The notes under the pieces are model-generated. The model searched no databases and had not been told where the DNA came from. It saw only the letters and a list, made by a program, of their open reading frames with translations. Shown piece by piece: positions 22,301-33,199 of a stretch of 64,000 nt of DNA. This DNA is from Rusavskia elegans (Eukaryota > Ascomycota > Lecanoromycetes > Teloschistales > Teloschistaceae): NCBI GenBank assembly GCA_011316305.1, contig SAUG01000053.1, forward strand, positions 310,001 through 374,000, read 5' to 3'. Position 1 is the stretch's first letter. Every line of letters begins with the position of its first letter. Position numbers and translations under genes: made by a program.

Positions 22301-24137
22301 AAGCAGCTTCTCACGGATGTTTTCGGACTGATTTGGAGACGAATCGAGATTGCAGGAGCAGAGTCTGTTCAATCAGGTTTCACTGCGGCTGGCCTCCTCA
22401 ATCGATTACGCCCATTCGACGCAACTCTTGTCACTGAGATGACGATCTCTCGGGTGGACGAACTTCTGGCCTCTGGATCACGAGTCGCATGCCAATCAAT
22501 GTGGATCTCTTTGGTCTGCGCCAAGGTAATCTCCTTGGAGAAGTTGTTGAATCGGATCTTGCAAGCATTACAGCAGGTGGTCGACCCCAGTATACGGAAT
22601 GGGCTACTTGCCGGAATTGTGGAATGTTTGACTCTGGGCAGACGGAGAGCGAATACTTCGATCAGTCATGTATGTTGTAAGATCTTACCTATCACACATA
22701 TCATACTGACATATCTCATAGCTCTACTACCGGTTCTATGCGCAGCAGCAGTGTCTCTTACGAGATTTCTCGCCCTCAATTGTGTCTTCACTACAGCGCA
22801 TACTCGAATTCGCTCAAAACACCCAGGAAGATTCACCCTTGAGTATTCGCAAGCTCCTGCGGGAACCAGCATTCGCAGAGCTGCTGCGAAGACTCCCCAA
22901 CTCGAGCCAGCAAGGCAAGGATGTCTTCAAGGAAATCTTCAGCCCTGTCCTCATGACGGAAGGAGCGGTGCAGACACTTTGCAAATTAGCATTGCCGTCA
23001 GCTATCGGTAGGCCCTTCTCAATCATTCCTCATCACATTTACGTTAAGCTGACTAGCGAAAGAAGAAGATCAAGGCAGCAAAGACGATAGACTTCGTGTT
23101 CTCCTTGATAACGTGACTATATCAAACTTGTCGCTTTGCAGGCTGTATCTGGAAGCAATGTTGATGAGTGGAAGTAAGGCGGATGAAAATGCGGCACCAA
23201 TGCTGGTGCTTGTCACACTTGAGATGTTGCCTTCTTCCTCGCCGAGAAAGATTGCACAATGGACGAGTATGGTATCCGATCTGCCTCAGCAGCAAAAGAA
23301 AGCTGTAAGGAATACCCAAAGTCGCTGCCAGAATCATATTGATACTTGCGTAGATTGGTGATAAAGCAGAGACCGAGATCTTTGTCCTACTGGCTAGCAC
23401 ACCTCAGCCTTCAATGACAGATTTCTCGAAGCAGCTCGAATATCTACTTGCGCTGGTCAGTGCAGCAGACCATTCCGTGCACAGTACCGTCTCAGCAACA
23501 CGAATCATTACACAGATTCACAACACAATAATCCATCTGTCAGACAGCCATCTTTCATCAAGCAGTGGACCTGATAGCAGGGCAGAAGCCAAAGATTCTG
23601 AAGTGTCTGGAGATTCGCTGAAATACGTCAAGTGAGCTGATTGTCCACCTAGTTCTGGCCCCTACTGAATCGAACAGACTGTACGCAATTCTGCGCCTCC
23701 TGCACATTCATCATACAGCCTTCTGTACACCAAACGTCTCGGAAGATGCTCTCACGGAGCTACTCCTCCAAGTTGGCCTCCTCCTTCGTCATCCATTCCC
23801 CAGTACCTATTCCTATCTTTCAACAGATATTTGCGACTTTCTCACGGTAATTTCCGACTTGCTATCAACAACGATACAAGCACGTTGCATTCACATACTA
23901 CAAAAGCAGCATCGCCTGAAAGACTCACGACTCCATTACATATTTGCCTCCTCCGAACATGAAGAAGATACATGGCTACAACTGTTGGTGGGGACAACCA
24001 GCTCTACACGACAGCCAGCATCACACCCTTTTCCTATACGAAAATGGGAGACGATGCAAGATGCCACGCCGTTGATGACCGAGAACGACACCAGCATCAG
24101 CCTGTCCTTGTTTGGGGCTAAAAAGTCGGTACTATGA
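19356..24137 (+). CDS. med12: Mediator complex subunit 12 (SRB8)
   Basis: Large subunit of the Mediator CDK8 kinase module, a nuclear regulator of RNA polymerase II. Exons 19356-20497, 20553-20757, 20808-21434, 21491-22669, 22722-23007, 23057-23304, 23354-23631 and 23678-24137 give 1474 aa. Residues 1-230 are disordered. The Med12 signature follows: PPRVTLTDSKREAWLRDLAN, PTIPLRRLSRTIPHGIRG and LWLAKCVGANEIRAFKRKG, then long alpha-helical regions (RHFSVGGYLNWVIANGLLRR). The length fits filamentous-fungal SRB8. The start is the first ATG in frame (MTSNTTGF); an upstream TTG at 19296 was not used. Confidence 0.93.
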
Positions 24138-24607
24138 TTCGGACGGCGCGACTTCTTTCTGCTGACAACGCTTTCACGAATTTACGATTTAACGACACAA
24201 TATAATGCAACATATCACGAGGGTCTATCTATGTCGACTCTACTTTTTGGACGACGATGATACGTTGCCTTGATTACGAAATGGATATTTGTGTGCGTTG
24301 GCCAGTTGGGATAGAGAAGGGTTGGGAAGGCGTTACGTGTGGGAACTTCCCCGAGCGGTGACCTTGCTCGTTTTACACCGTGTCTAGCTTCGTTGTATAC
24401 CCCTGTTCATGGCAATTCTTTGCATAGATGACAGGCGTTGTGATATGCGTTTCAATTTCATGGCGGTTTATTGGTGAAGCTTGAGTAGCATCAGCGCCAC
24501 AATGATCATTCGTGTGTGCGGTGGCTCTTGAGGATTATTCCAATGGTTTAATACACGTGACGGGAGCAGAGTGTGCTCCAAAACATTCGATTTCTCGGAA
24601 GTCAAAA
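24138..24607. other. Intergenic, MED12 to RhoGAP
   Basis: About 470 bp between convergent genes, so two 3' UTRs. AT-rich near 24170-24260. No ORF, RNA or repeat that I can support. Confidence 0.5.
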
Positions 24608-27068
24608 CTAATCGTCGTCGAATATTTGATATGTATTATGCAGAATCGTCTCAATCACTCTGACCTGCCACCCAGCATCTGCGATATTCGAGCCAGTGCC
24701 CATGAGGGTGGGTCTAATGAACATGAAAAGGTCAGCACTGATGACTCGATGACCAGAAGGCAAGGGATGATGGATGTCCTCACCCAAAACAAATGGCCAG
24801 GTTTCCTGAATTCATGCGATTTGCTGCGGAATGCTCCTGTACACGGTGCAGGTGCTAGGATTACATGTTAGTGGGGGCGACAAGCGCTTCGAAGGTCATT
24901 ATGAATTTACCAGGGTCAAAGCTCGCAAGGTGGCATAGTTGGGGTCGGGAAGGCTGTTGACAATGGCATGGATTGAGTCTCGGCGAGTGACGTCGTCGTC
25001 GATATCTATTTCATATTAGATTGTACCCAAGTTTTTTAAGCCTCTCCAATTGTGACTTACGTGCGGCTTCGATGAAATCCTGAAAATGCTGATGGGTGAA
25101 TAAGGGGTCGGGCAATTCTCTGAAGAATTGCTTCAGCAGGCCGGCGACGCTGTTGACATCATGGAAGAAATTTTCGGGGTTGCGGAAATCGACTTGACTC
25201 GGATCTGTCACTTCCCTCGATCAGCTACACACACTTTTCGTGGTTTGCCGGGAGAACGGGACATTACCGTTATCGAAGATGGCACGAAGCTTCGAGATGT
25301 GCATTGCGGATCCGGAAAGTCTGTAAATTCCCTCCACATCGAGGCCGAATAACTCCACGGCCTGCAGACATTGGTATACAAGCAATGGGATGGCAGAGCC
25401 ATCACGATGGAGTAGCTCCTCTAGGGACATCCCAAAGACTGGTCTCAATGGAGGAAGTTCGGGGTGTGTAAGGTCGGGATTCACCGGAGTGGGAGGGTTG
25501 GGTGGTTGAGAATAGAGTGGAGACGACAGCTGGGGTTGCGGTAGTTGCGGAGGAGCGGCTGCCACTCCGGGGCCAAGAAACGTTTGTTGAAGAGGTGATC
25601 CTTCGTAGTCTTGGCTACCAGGATTTTGCACCGGAAAGTGGTCGGTTTCTGAGCGTTGGTTCTGGGCTGGGCTGGGCACTCGTGTGTTCTCTGGGAACGG
25701 CGTATGATGGAAGGTACCCGATGGTGTGGTGGTATGGGCGTTGGGCTCCATCTGGGGCCGTGCATCTGTTGCAGGAGCTTGTTGAGATTGTCCCACCGAC
25801 TATACATAATCAGTATACACACGCACCCTAATGTACCAAACGTAATGGTTGATTGCTCACAGGATGAGGCTGGTATTTGATATCCGCCGGTCGTTGCCCG
25901 GCTCTCGACGAGAAACTGGATATGTAGCTATTCAGATCATGCGTGTTGTCAATCTGGAAGACCACGTCCCGAAGACTGCGAGGACTTCGATCATTGTTCT
26001 GTCCTTTCAAAGGACTCACGCAGAGGCCGTTACCCAGAAGCAACTTCTCGTTGAATGAGGCTACCGAATGTGAATATTCATCACGCTTTGCTTGATATTC
26101 GCGCCTGACTTACCGAATTTTTGTAGTTGCAAGGTCAAGCCGGCATCGCATTCATTGATCAGATCAAGGATTGCCTTCACAGCTTGCGGTCTTTGTGTGC
26201 TGATGAGTTCTTGCCGCTGGCTCTGCGCCGTCTGGACTTTGGAAGCGTAATCGGAATCGGCAGCCTGCATCTTCCGATGAAGGTCTTCCTCATGTTGCGC
26301 TGCCGATTTCGGTCCTTTCAGGCCAAACACTCGGCCAGACTGCTTGTCCCCGGTACGGGCGCGGTCGTAGTCATCTGCGAGGGAGTCGTATTTGGCTTTC
26401 GCCTTCTCCATGAGGGCCTCTGAGTCTTGTACCCTCTTTTCTGCACTCAGGCCCGTCTGTTTCCACTGCTTTCTTCCTCGTTCTATGTTGGCGGCCAAGT
26501 CATGAAGATCCTCGTGCATCTGGTGAATGGATAGGGCAAATTGAACGCCGTTGTCGGCCAAACGATCGTGGATGCCGATAACTTCATCGTAATGCTGCGC
26601 GTAGCTGCCTTGCCTATTGTCGGGTCGACGGGAAGATTCATGGCTGCTTTTGCAAATTTTCTTCAGGCCTTGCGCATGTTCCTCTTCCAAAGTAGACCTC
26701 TTCTTCAAGAACGTCGCAAACTCCTATTGCGCATTCTATGAGTAAACGTGCTTCCAGGAACGATCCGAATGACTGACTCGCGCGGATGCCACACTCTGCT
26801 TAAGTCGCGTGAGCAAGGTGTTGATTCCGATCTGCTCACGTCAGTGCCAGGTCGCAAGAAAGCAAGACAAGCTTTGATGTACATCTGATTGAAGTACGAC
26901 ATCGACAGCTCCAGAGCTCTCGCTTCCAGAGGCATTGAGTTGTGGCTGCTGGAAGCTATCGGGTCCAGCGGAGTCGCCATTAGGATTATAGGGGGGGTAA
27001 CCATCTGTCGCAGGCATAGGATGTGGTCCTTCAGCAGAGGACCGATCTAGAGAGTCTCGATTATCCAT
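24608..27068 (-). CDS. rgd1: F-BAR/RhoGAP protein, Rgd1 type
   Basis: GTPase-activating protein for Rho-family GTPases, acting at the cell cortex. Nine exons: 27068-26883, 26831-26778, 26723-26114, 26060-25861, 25799-25268, 25204-25061, 25005-24911, 24854-24784 and 24713-24608, giving 665 aa. Seen: an FCH/F-BAR coiled coil (about residues 65-340; FLKKRSTLEEEHAQGLKKIC), a Pro/Gln-rich linker (about 365-460), and RhoGAP motifs: FGMSLEELL, VEGIYRLSGSAMHISKLRAI (arginine finger R), LLKQFFRELPDPLFTHQHF, then SAANRMNSGNLAICFGPTLM and a family-like end, NTYQIFDDD. Its neighbour, past one tRNA, is a Rac GTPase, a possible partner. Confidence 0.93.
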
Positions 27069-27248
27069 TATTGGGAAGAAAGGGCTAGGCGTATGACTAT
27101 AATGAGCGACGGTATTGAAGGTGTGCTGCTGGTTCCGACTCTCGAGGTCAAAGAGCCAACATTATTGCGCGTACAGCGCTTAGCTGCGGAGCCGGAAAAA
27201 AGTGGATATAAGTTCTAATCTTTCAATATTAATAATATCAATGATTCT

Positions 27249-27336
27249 GGACGTATAACTCAGCGGTTAGAGTGTGGGATTGCAGTCTTGGCGGTTAAAT
27301 ATCCCAATGTCGCTGGTTCAAATCCGGCTACGTCCT
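27249..27336 (+). tRNA. tRNA-Cys (GCA), with intron
   Basis: Complete cloverleaf. Acceptor GGACGTA (27249-27255) pairs perfectly with TACGTCC (27329-27335); T at 27336 is the discriminator, as usual for Cys. D-arm ACTC/GAGT, anticodon stem TGGGA/TCCCA, T-arm GCTGG/CCGGC with loop TTCAAAT. The anticodon is GCA at 27282-27284. A 15-nt intron (27286-27300) sits after position 37, the canonical place. A T-run and a second T-run follow from 27336 on, a normal RNA polymerase III stop. It lies between the RhoGAP and Rac genes. Confidence 0.95.
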
Positions 27337-27975
27337 TTTTGCCCCTTTTTGCCCACGATGGCAATCGTTCCATGAATCTTTAACCCAGTGCTGTGACTCC
27401 TGAAGCTCTTCAATAAACGCGATCATTAATTTGCGAATCCTTCAGTTCTTAGATAAGATCCCTGGTTGAATGATGTCAGAGCAAAGGGGCACAAAAGGGC
27501 GCTGCTGGATATGCTATTTAGAGTCCGAAGAATAATTAGCCATTCATAGACTATTAAATTGAACCACAGGACATGCGAACCCTTTGGCAGAGATGTTCTA
27601 AATCCTAAGAAAATAGAAAGGCACAGGAGTACTCTATCAATTCATAGGGGCTTCCGGAGATGTGTACGGAGTTTAGCAGCCCCCGGTTGACGTCTCAGAC
27701 CAGGTCACTCACCATCTTCAAACATCGCTCGTCAACAATTCGTTTGGGATAAATAGTTGTGGGAACATTTCTCTGGCTGAGACGGTTACTTTCGTCCGAA
27801 GTCGAATCAGCCCCACGGCGCAACATTTTCACGAGAAACACCTATATCAGAGCGGCAGCATACAGCACCATACCTGACTTCTCCCATCCGAGGATCCGGC
27901 ACAAGCAGCAGTGAGGCCCGCTTTACAGCTCTCCTTGGGAGGTTCCATACCTCGCTGTACCGGTCTTAGCCTGGC
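27337..27975. other. Intergenic, tRNA-Cys to Rac
   Basis: About 640 bp. It should hold the Rac promoter and 5' UTR. Minus-strand frames here overlap the antisense of Rac exons. No repeat or RNA found beyond the pol III terminator T-runs at its left end. Confidence 0.5.
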
Positions 27976-28809
27976 ATGGCCGTGGCACCTGCAACGCAGT
28001 CGCTGAAAGTGAGCTCTTAAGATAGCAATCCCACCGTTTCTACGATTCTGACTTTGTCTCTTACCTAGTGCGTAGTCACAGGTGACGGCGCAGTTGGCAA
28101 GGTCAGACATGCCTTCTCCTCCGAACCCATGATCGAGCATCCCTGATCTGGACTGCAGACTTGTCTTTTGATTTCCTACACTACCAATGCTTTCCCTGGA
28201 GAATATATACCGACCGTGTGAGTGCTTCCGAGGTTGTTTATTCATGGAGAAACGAGCTAACGACCCCGATCATAGATTCGACAACTATACTGCGGGCGTG
28301 ATGGTTGACGGGAAACCCATCAGCCTCGGTCTCTGGGACACAGCCGGTCAAGAAGACTACGACAGACTCCGACCCCTATCCTATCCGCAAACCGACGTCT
28401 TCCTGATCTGCTTCTCCATCGTCAGCCCCCCATCCTTCGATAACGTCAAAGCAAAATGGTTCCCCGAAATCGAGCACCATGCGCCCAACGTTCCCATCAT
28501 CCTCGTTGGCACGAAATTGGATCTGAGAGAGGATCGAAAGGCGCTGGAGGATTTACGCCAGAAGAGGATGGAACCCGTGTCATATGAACAAGCTCTGGCC
28601 ATCTCCAAGGAGATTCGAGCTCGCAAATACCTGGAGTGCTCCGCACTTACGCAAAGGAATTTGAAAAGTGTTTTTGACGAAGCTATCCGGTATGGACTTC
28701 CTTGTCTGATTTCGTACGAGCTGGGCTGATGATAAAAAGCGCTGTCTTGAATCCACGCCCGGTTGGTAAGCCACAGAAGAACGGGAAAACGAAATGTATC
28801 TTGCTTTAG
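27976..28809 (+). CDS. rac1: Rac-type small GTPase
   Basis: Rho-family GTPase of the Rac class, controlling polarised growth and actin at the plasma membrane. Exons 27976-28008, 28069-28101, 28159-28217, 28276-28689 and 28740-28809 give 202 aa. Seen: P-loop GDGAVGKT, effector region [14 protein letters not shown], switch [22 protein letters not shown], base-binding GTKLDLR and ECSALTQ, a basic tail, and the CAAX box CILL, which predicts geranylgeranylation. Distinguished from Cdc42 and RhoA by [16 protein letters not shown] and by the tail. Most of it is in one 414-nt exon after three small ones. Confidence 0.95.
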
Positions 28810-29152
28810 CCCACATCAATGCCAGCAACATGCAGCGTTGGTGGGGATCACCGCTGAAAAACAATACTGTGGCCTTGCGACGTCTTTTTATCTTGGCAAG
28901 ATCTTAGTTAGGACCGGTCATTTGCGAATCAGGCGGCATTGCAACTAGATTTTCACATCGCTAGGAGATGAAGCCCACGATGAGGTATCACATGGAAGGA
29001 TGTTCGGAACGGATGTCCCACAGGTTCCGTGTATGTATGGTCAGGCTGCTGCTTCGGCAGCCGAGCAAATACAACCTTCCGCGTCGGGAGGTCCTCGTGC
29101 TTCACTGAAGATGGCGTCTTGATCACCCGAGAACCCCTTAGCCCCTTTTTCG
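28810..29152. other. Intergenic, Rac to Nop6-like gene
   Basis: About 340 bp between convergent genes; 3' UTRs only. No supported feature. Confidence 0.5.
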
Positions 29153-29969
29153 TTATTTAGACACACCCACACGAGCTCTTCGGCTTGGATGAATGTCCTG
29201 ATTGTCGCTCTGGTCACGTACAGCCTCCTTCTTCCGTTTTGGTTTCGGCACTGTCACGCTTCTCCCCTGCGTCTTAGCCAGCTCCAACGCTCTCCGCTCT
29301 CGTTCCTGCCGCAACCTCTCGTTCTTCACCTTCAATTTGACGCGCCGGTCCTTGCTCTTCGAACCACCACCACCTGCCCTACACCACCTTAAGTCTTAGG
29401 CCACATCCATATAAAGTAGAATGAGCAAACTCAGGGGACGCTTACGTGAGCTCCACATTCAGCGGCCTGGGGGGCGAAATGCCATCATCGAATGTCGACT
29501 CGTGGAATGTCTTCAGACATGTTTTCAGGCGATCGTACTGGTTGAATTCGAGGAACGCATACCCTTTCGACTTTCCGCTCGTTTTGTCGTGGAGATGGCG
29601 GATGGATGTTGGTTTTAGGTTGGCGAAATGTTGTTGGATGGAGGCGTCTGTTGCGCTGTATGGTAGATTCCCTTGATAAGTGTAAGAGACTTGATCGTAT
29701 ACTACATACCTTATCCTCGACATGTGAGTAGATGTGAGGGACTCACCAACGAAGACAATGAATCGGTGAGATTTCGGTTTGGGAGGTTGAGGGTCATCGG
29801 CCGGAGATTCTGTTGGGTCTTTTTCTCCCACAGGATTTGGAATTATATCGTTCGAGGGACTTATTCCTGAGCTGGAATCATGTTCTTTGGAAGTGGCTGG
29901 AATGCTTGAGGGCTTCGCAGTCCCGAATTTTCGTTTTCTGACCTCTTTACGTATTGACGAAGCGCCCAT
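29153..29969 (-). CDS. nop6: Nop6-like RRM ribosome-biogenesis protein
   Basis: Nucleolar RRM protein of the Nop6 type, for small-subunit pre-rRNA work. Exons 29969-29747, 29671-29446 and 29378-29153 give 224 aa. Seen: a basic disordered N-terminus (SIRKEVRKRKFGTAK), one RRM (RFIVFVGNLPYSATDASI; SKGYAFLEFNQYDRLKTCLK), then the Nop6 hallmark LNVELTAGGGGSKSKDRRVK, a highly charged helix (NERLRQERERRALELAK) and the end DIHPSRRARVGVSK. MIMGASS (29975) is a possible start two codons upstream. Confidence 0.88.
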
Positions 29970-30880
29970 GATCAATTGTCTTTTGGGGTCGTTTATCGTT
30001 CAGCTGGCTTTTGTGATCTCTATCTGACCGCACCGCTGTAGAAAATTGGACCGAGTTCCCCGGTTTCCGGAATTATGTATGGAAGTCGTCGTTCACATTA
30101 TCAGATCAAGGGTGACTCGACAAAGTGTAGTTGACGCTTCAGAATTTAGGGAGAACCTGTTGGAACATTTACGACGGATATCAAACAAACTCGGGGACTT
30201 ACATGAATTTTACTTGGGTTTTTGAGAATATATTGGCCGTTGCGTTTACTCTAGCCGAAAAATCCTAGATTCAATTTCATAATCTTTTCATGCAGATAAT
30301 TACCAAGTATTGACATCTATCATTTAATTCCACCTATAGCAATTAAGGCTAGCTTTGCAATGTAGCATGATAAAAGTAGGGTATCATTTTCATCTTTGCG
30401 TAGTATTGGGAGCCTGCGAATGTGGACAAGAATGTGGACGTTGGATGAATTAGTGGTCAGATTACATACATGACCGGCCCTATCTAAGACTGCGAACGAT
30501 CCAATATGTATGGGAGAAGTAGCGTCTCCGGCTTGATGAAGACGCGAAGCCAACAATCAGGGGTAAAAATGCTTTTCTTCTTTGAAATCCCAGCCCGGCA
30601 CAGTGCCACCTTGCCGCAGAATACTAATCTGTGGTCACCCAGCAGTGTGAACCAGAAACCACACAACAACGCCGGGCAGAATGATGAATGTCTTGTGGAA
30701 TTTTGACGAAGAGGGCCGCGACGCTGTGACTGGTAGGGTCATTTGTCTCTTCTTTCCCAGCAACTTTCCGCGGGCTTCTTGACAAGGTTGCTTTCAAGAG
30801 TTCATGAGTGATAGGGTGTGTCGGATGCCACTGCCGGATACTGTCCAATCAAACGCGGCGTTGAGGGACGTCGTGTGAAG
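29970..30880. other. Intergenic, Nop6-like to CFEM gene
   Basis: About 910 bp, locally AT-rich at 30170-30370. Only frames under 80 codons without a coding look. Holds the Nop6-like promoter and the CFEM 3' region. No repeat recognised. Confidence 0.5.
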
Positions 30881-31481
30881 TCATGGAAATATGCCGGTAG
30901 GCACAGCGATGGGTGTGACGTGGGTACGAAGCGACGTGGAGGAAGCGCTTCGGGTGGGTCGAGGATTGCCCGGTGCTGAAGGGCTAAGTTTACCACGGGC
31001 AAACGAGTGGACGGCGGAGGCGGAAACCGACGCTGAGGCGTACGCGCCAGGAATCTGGCGCTTTCGAAGGGCTTGGTGGCGGATCAGGGCAGGTAGGGTT
31101 TGAATAGCTTGAGAGTCCTCTTCAAAGCATTGCGCCATTGTATGATGGAGCGCGGATCCGAACTGCGAGGTTTGACATTGGGAGTAAAGGCACTGAAGAA
31201 CAGCCTAGCCATAGAGTGAGCACGAAGCCAACTTGCATGCCATGAGGACCGCATAGTTACCCCTTGGAATTGAGCATCCTCGCAAAGACATCTATGACTC
31301 TCACGGCAAGAGCTAACGTATTTGGAGTTTTCCCAACACATGGATACGCAGACTGGGAATGTTGTCAACGGCTGATCACACATAGGAATACCAGGTTATG
31401 CTTACCTGGGATCTCTGCGGAAAGCACAGGCGACAGATGGAAGAGGAGGCCTGCAAGAAGGCAAAGCGACCAAGGACCCAT
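30881..31481 (-). CDS. Secreted CFEM-domain protein
   Basis: Small secreted cysteine-rich protein. Exons 31481-31406, 31352-31261 and 31204-30881 give 163 aa. Residues 1-23 are a signal peptide (MGPWSLCLLAGLLFHLSPVL, cut near SAEIP). The CFEM domain follows with eight cysteines in family spacing: VCVSMCWENSKYVSSC, RCLCEDAQFQG and AVLQCLYSQC, with the last cysteine in MAQCFEED; the usual Asp of haem-binding CFEMs appears as CLCEDAQ. The tail is Ser/Arg/Pro-rich with no hydrophobic end, so no GPI signal: the product is probably released or wall-bound rather than membrane-anchored. CFEM proteins serve haem uptake, wall structure or virulence; which applies here is unknown. Confidence 0.8.
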
Positions 31482-32212
31482 TTCGCACTTTGGCCAAGTA
31501 TTTTGTCTCTCGTTCTGGGCGTTTGATCACGACAAGGTATGATTGTTGTAGCGACAGACTGCGCGACGGAGCTGCAAGATTGTAGTTTTCCGATGTACTT
31601 GGGCTCAACAAAGGAGTGGATGCGAACACCAGCAGGGGTTGTTGGGTCTGAGTCGCGGTCTTGTCAGTTCCTCATCTGAACGAAGAAAGGTGAGTTGATA
31701 TCAACAATTTGGCCGTGATTGGCACTCCACTTGTCCCTTCCTAACCGACTAGAGCATTTAGGGTTTTAGGAAGGGAAACTGCAAGGATCAACACTATCGC
31801 TGCGCACCTTCTACCAAAATTTTGAAACAGAGGCAGAGCAAGCAGACTCGCAGTGATATTTGATTGCAACGAGGGGCGTATAATATTCGGTACCTCGATA
31901 AGGGTTTCCGTTGTAACGATGGTTGAGATATCCCTGTAGAGCTGCTTCAAGAATATATCAACGGCCGTGGTAGTGACACAGAAAGGTTCTAGACCTCTAC
32001 GGACTTGTATATGGTGGTTGCTGTGTGGCGCCCATTGCGATCGTACCGTGAAATGATGGGGCAGTCACTCCTGAATAGACACATGATGCTAGTAGGATAT
32101 ACCCCTGACAATTGTTATAGCGCAGCAGAATTACGGCATGAAAATCCCGGTGCTTCGCCTGAGCGTAAAGAACATCAGCTGAGGAGCTGATCAGGTGGAA
32201 CCAAACCAAGGC
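31482..32212. other. Intergenic, CFEM gene to CMS1
   Basis: About 730 bp. It holds the CFEM promoter, the CMS1 3' end and copy A of a diverged repeat (31861-32040, listed separately). The minus-strand 69-codon frame at 31741-31950 lies inside that repeat. Confidence 0.5.
31861..32040. repeat. Diverged dispersed repeat, copy A
   Basis: Aligns by eye over about 180 bp with copy B (41791-41985) in the same orientation, with a shared core in copy C (63228-63300). Shared landmarks in order: GATTGCAAC, CGGTACCTCGAT, TAACGAT, CTGTAGAGCT, CCGTGGTA, AGGTTCTAGA and GTGGTTGCTGTGTGG. In the minus sense this copy has an open frame (LYRDISTIVTTETLIEVP) that is broken in copy B. It could be an old non-autonomous transposon or a relic of a duplicated gene end. 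Confidence 0.5.
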
Positions 32213-33199
32213 TCAGTAAAAGATGAGCTTGACCGGAGATCCAGTGGTAGTGTAACGCGACTTCAGCTCGTCCATGTTCAGAAGCCGCATAAGAGGCTGC
32301 TGCGTCTCCTTCATGTCAAAGATGCTGCGTTTCTTGCGATCAAGATACGAGGTGTCGATGATCACACGTTCAAGCTTCTCCAGTCTCAGTGCTCCTGCAA
32401 GGTACATCAGTGGGTCGAGCATCTTCAGAGGAATTATCACACTGACGCTCTGCGAGAAGATCAATGATTCGAGTCGGTGTACCTACGCCGATGTTTATCC
32501 TTCCACAGGTCAGCCAAGTGTGTCAGGATATCAGGAAAACCAAACAACGGACCTTGTCTTCTTGACAAAGACCGTAGCATCCTTGAGTTTGATGTGTTTA
32601 GCAAAAAGCTTTGCGACTGTAGCTTCTTTGCTTTGGAATTTTCGAAGAACCCTTCGCGTCTCAGCTTTTAACACTCGGACTCACCACAGAGTTTTTCCTT
32701 ACCTTGAGAGCTCTGCTGCACGGAGGGCAGCACCCGTCAACATAAGCGTGTGAGGAGACCCTTGCTTTAAGGGTGCCTGAAACAGATCGGTAGACGCTCC
32801 ATTTTGCTGCGCAACATATGTTAAGAAGTCCGGTAAATTCGCGGCCAGTCGGTCCCGGTCCCATTCGCTGGTGTTGAGAATGGCGCTCTCTGATGTAGAT
32901 CAGCATGAAGCTGGGAACGTTTGAAGACCATCGATAGCCATTAAGTACATCCTTTCAGTCTTACCAGGAACATGGATGTCTTCAAGCTCGACAAGACTCA
33001 AGTCCTCCCCAAATCTCTTGCTACGCTGCGCAACATAATCAGCCAGCAAACGATTGTCCATCTTGCCAATGGCCGTATTGATATCTGTGTCTGTATCTCT
33101 TGTCTGGGTTGAGGCATCCTCGGCATTGTCGTCGCTGTGCTTCGAAGGCTTTGTGCGAGCGGTTGTCTCGATTTCAACAGATTCCCGCTTCCGCTTCAT
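32213..33199 (-). CDS. cms1: CMS1 ribosome-biogenesis protein
   Basis: Cms1 of the 90S pre-ribosome (U3-containing), nucleolar, with a DEAD-helicase-like fold lacking ATPase motifs. Exons 33199-32965, 32889-32703, 32651-32553, 32499-32447 and 32394-32213 give 251 aa. Seen: MKRKRESVE, the signature LADYVAQRSKRFGEDLSLVE, LMLTGAALRAAELSR, LRKFQSKEATVAKLFAKHIK, the helicase-like INIGVGTPTRIIDLL, and the end SIFDMKETQQPLMRLLNMDE..VKLIFY. An upstream in-frame ATG at 33313 was rejected, since its extra 38 codons are not family-like. Confidence 0.92.

Noticed and set aside
31741..31950. Minus-strand 69-codon frame reading LYRDISTIVTTETLIEVP, first taken for an exon.
   Set aside because: The same sequence recurs in copies B and C, where the frame is broken; it is better read as part of a dispersed repeat.
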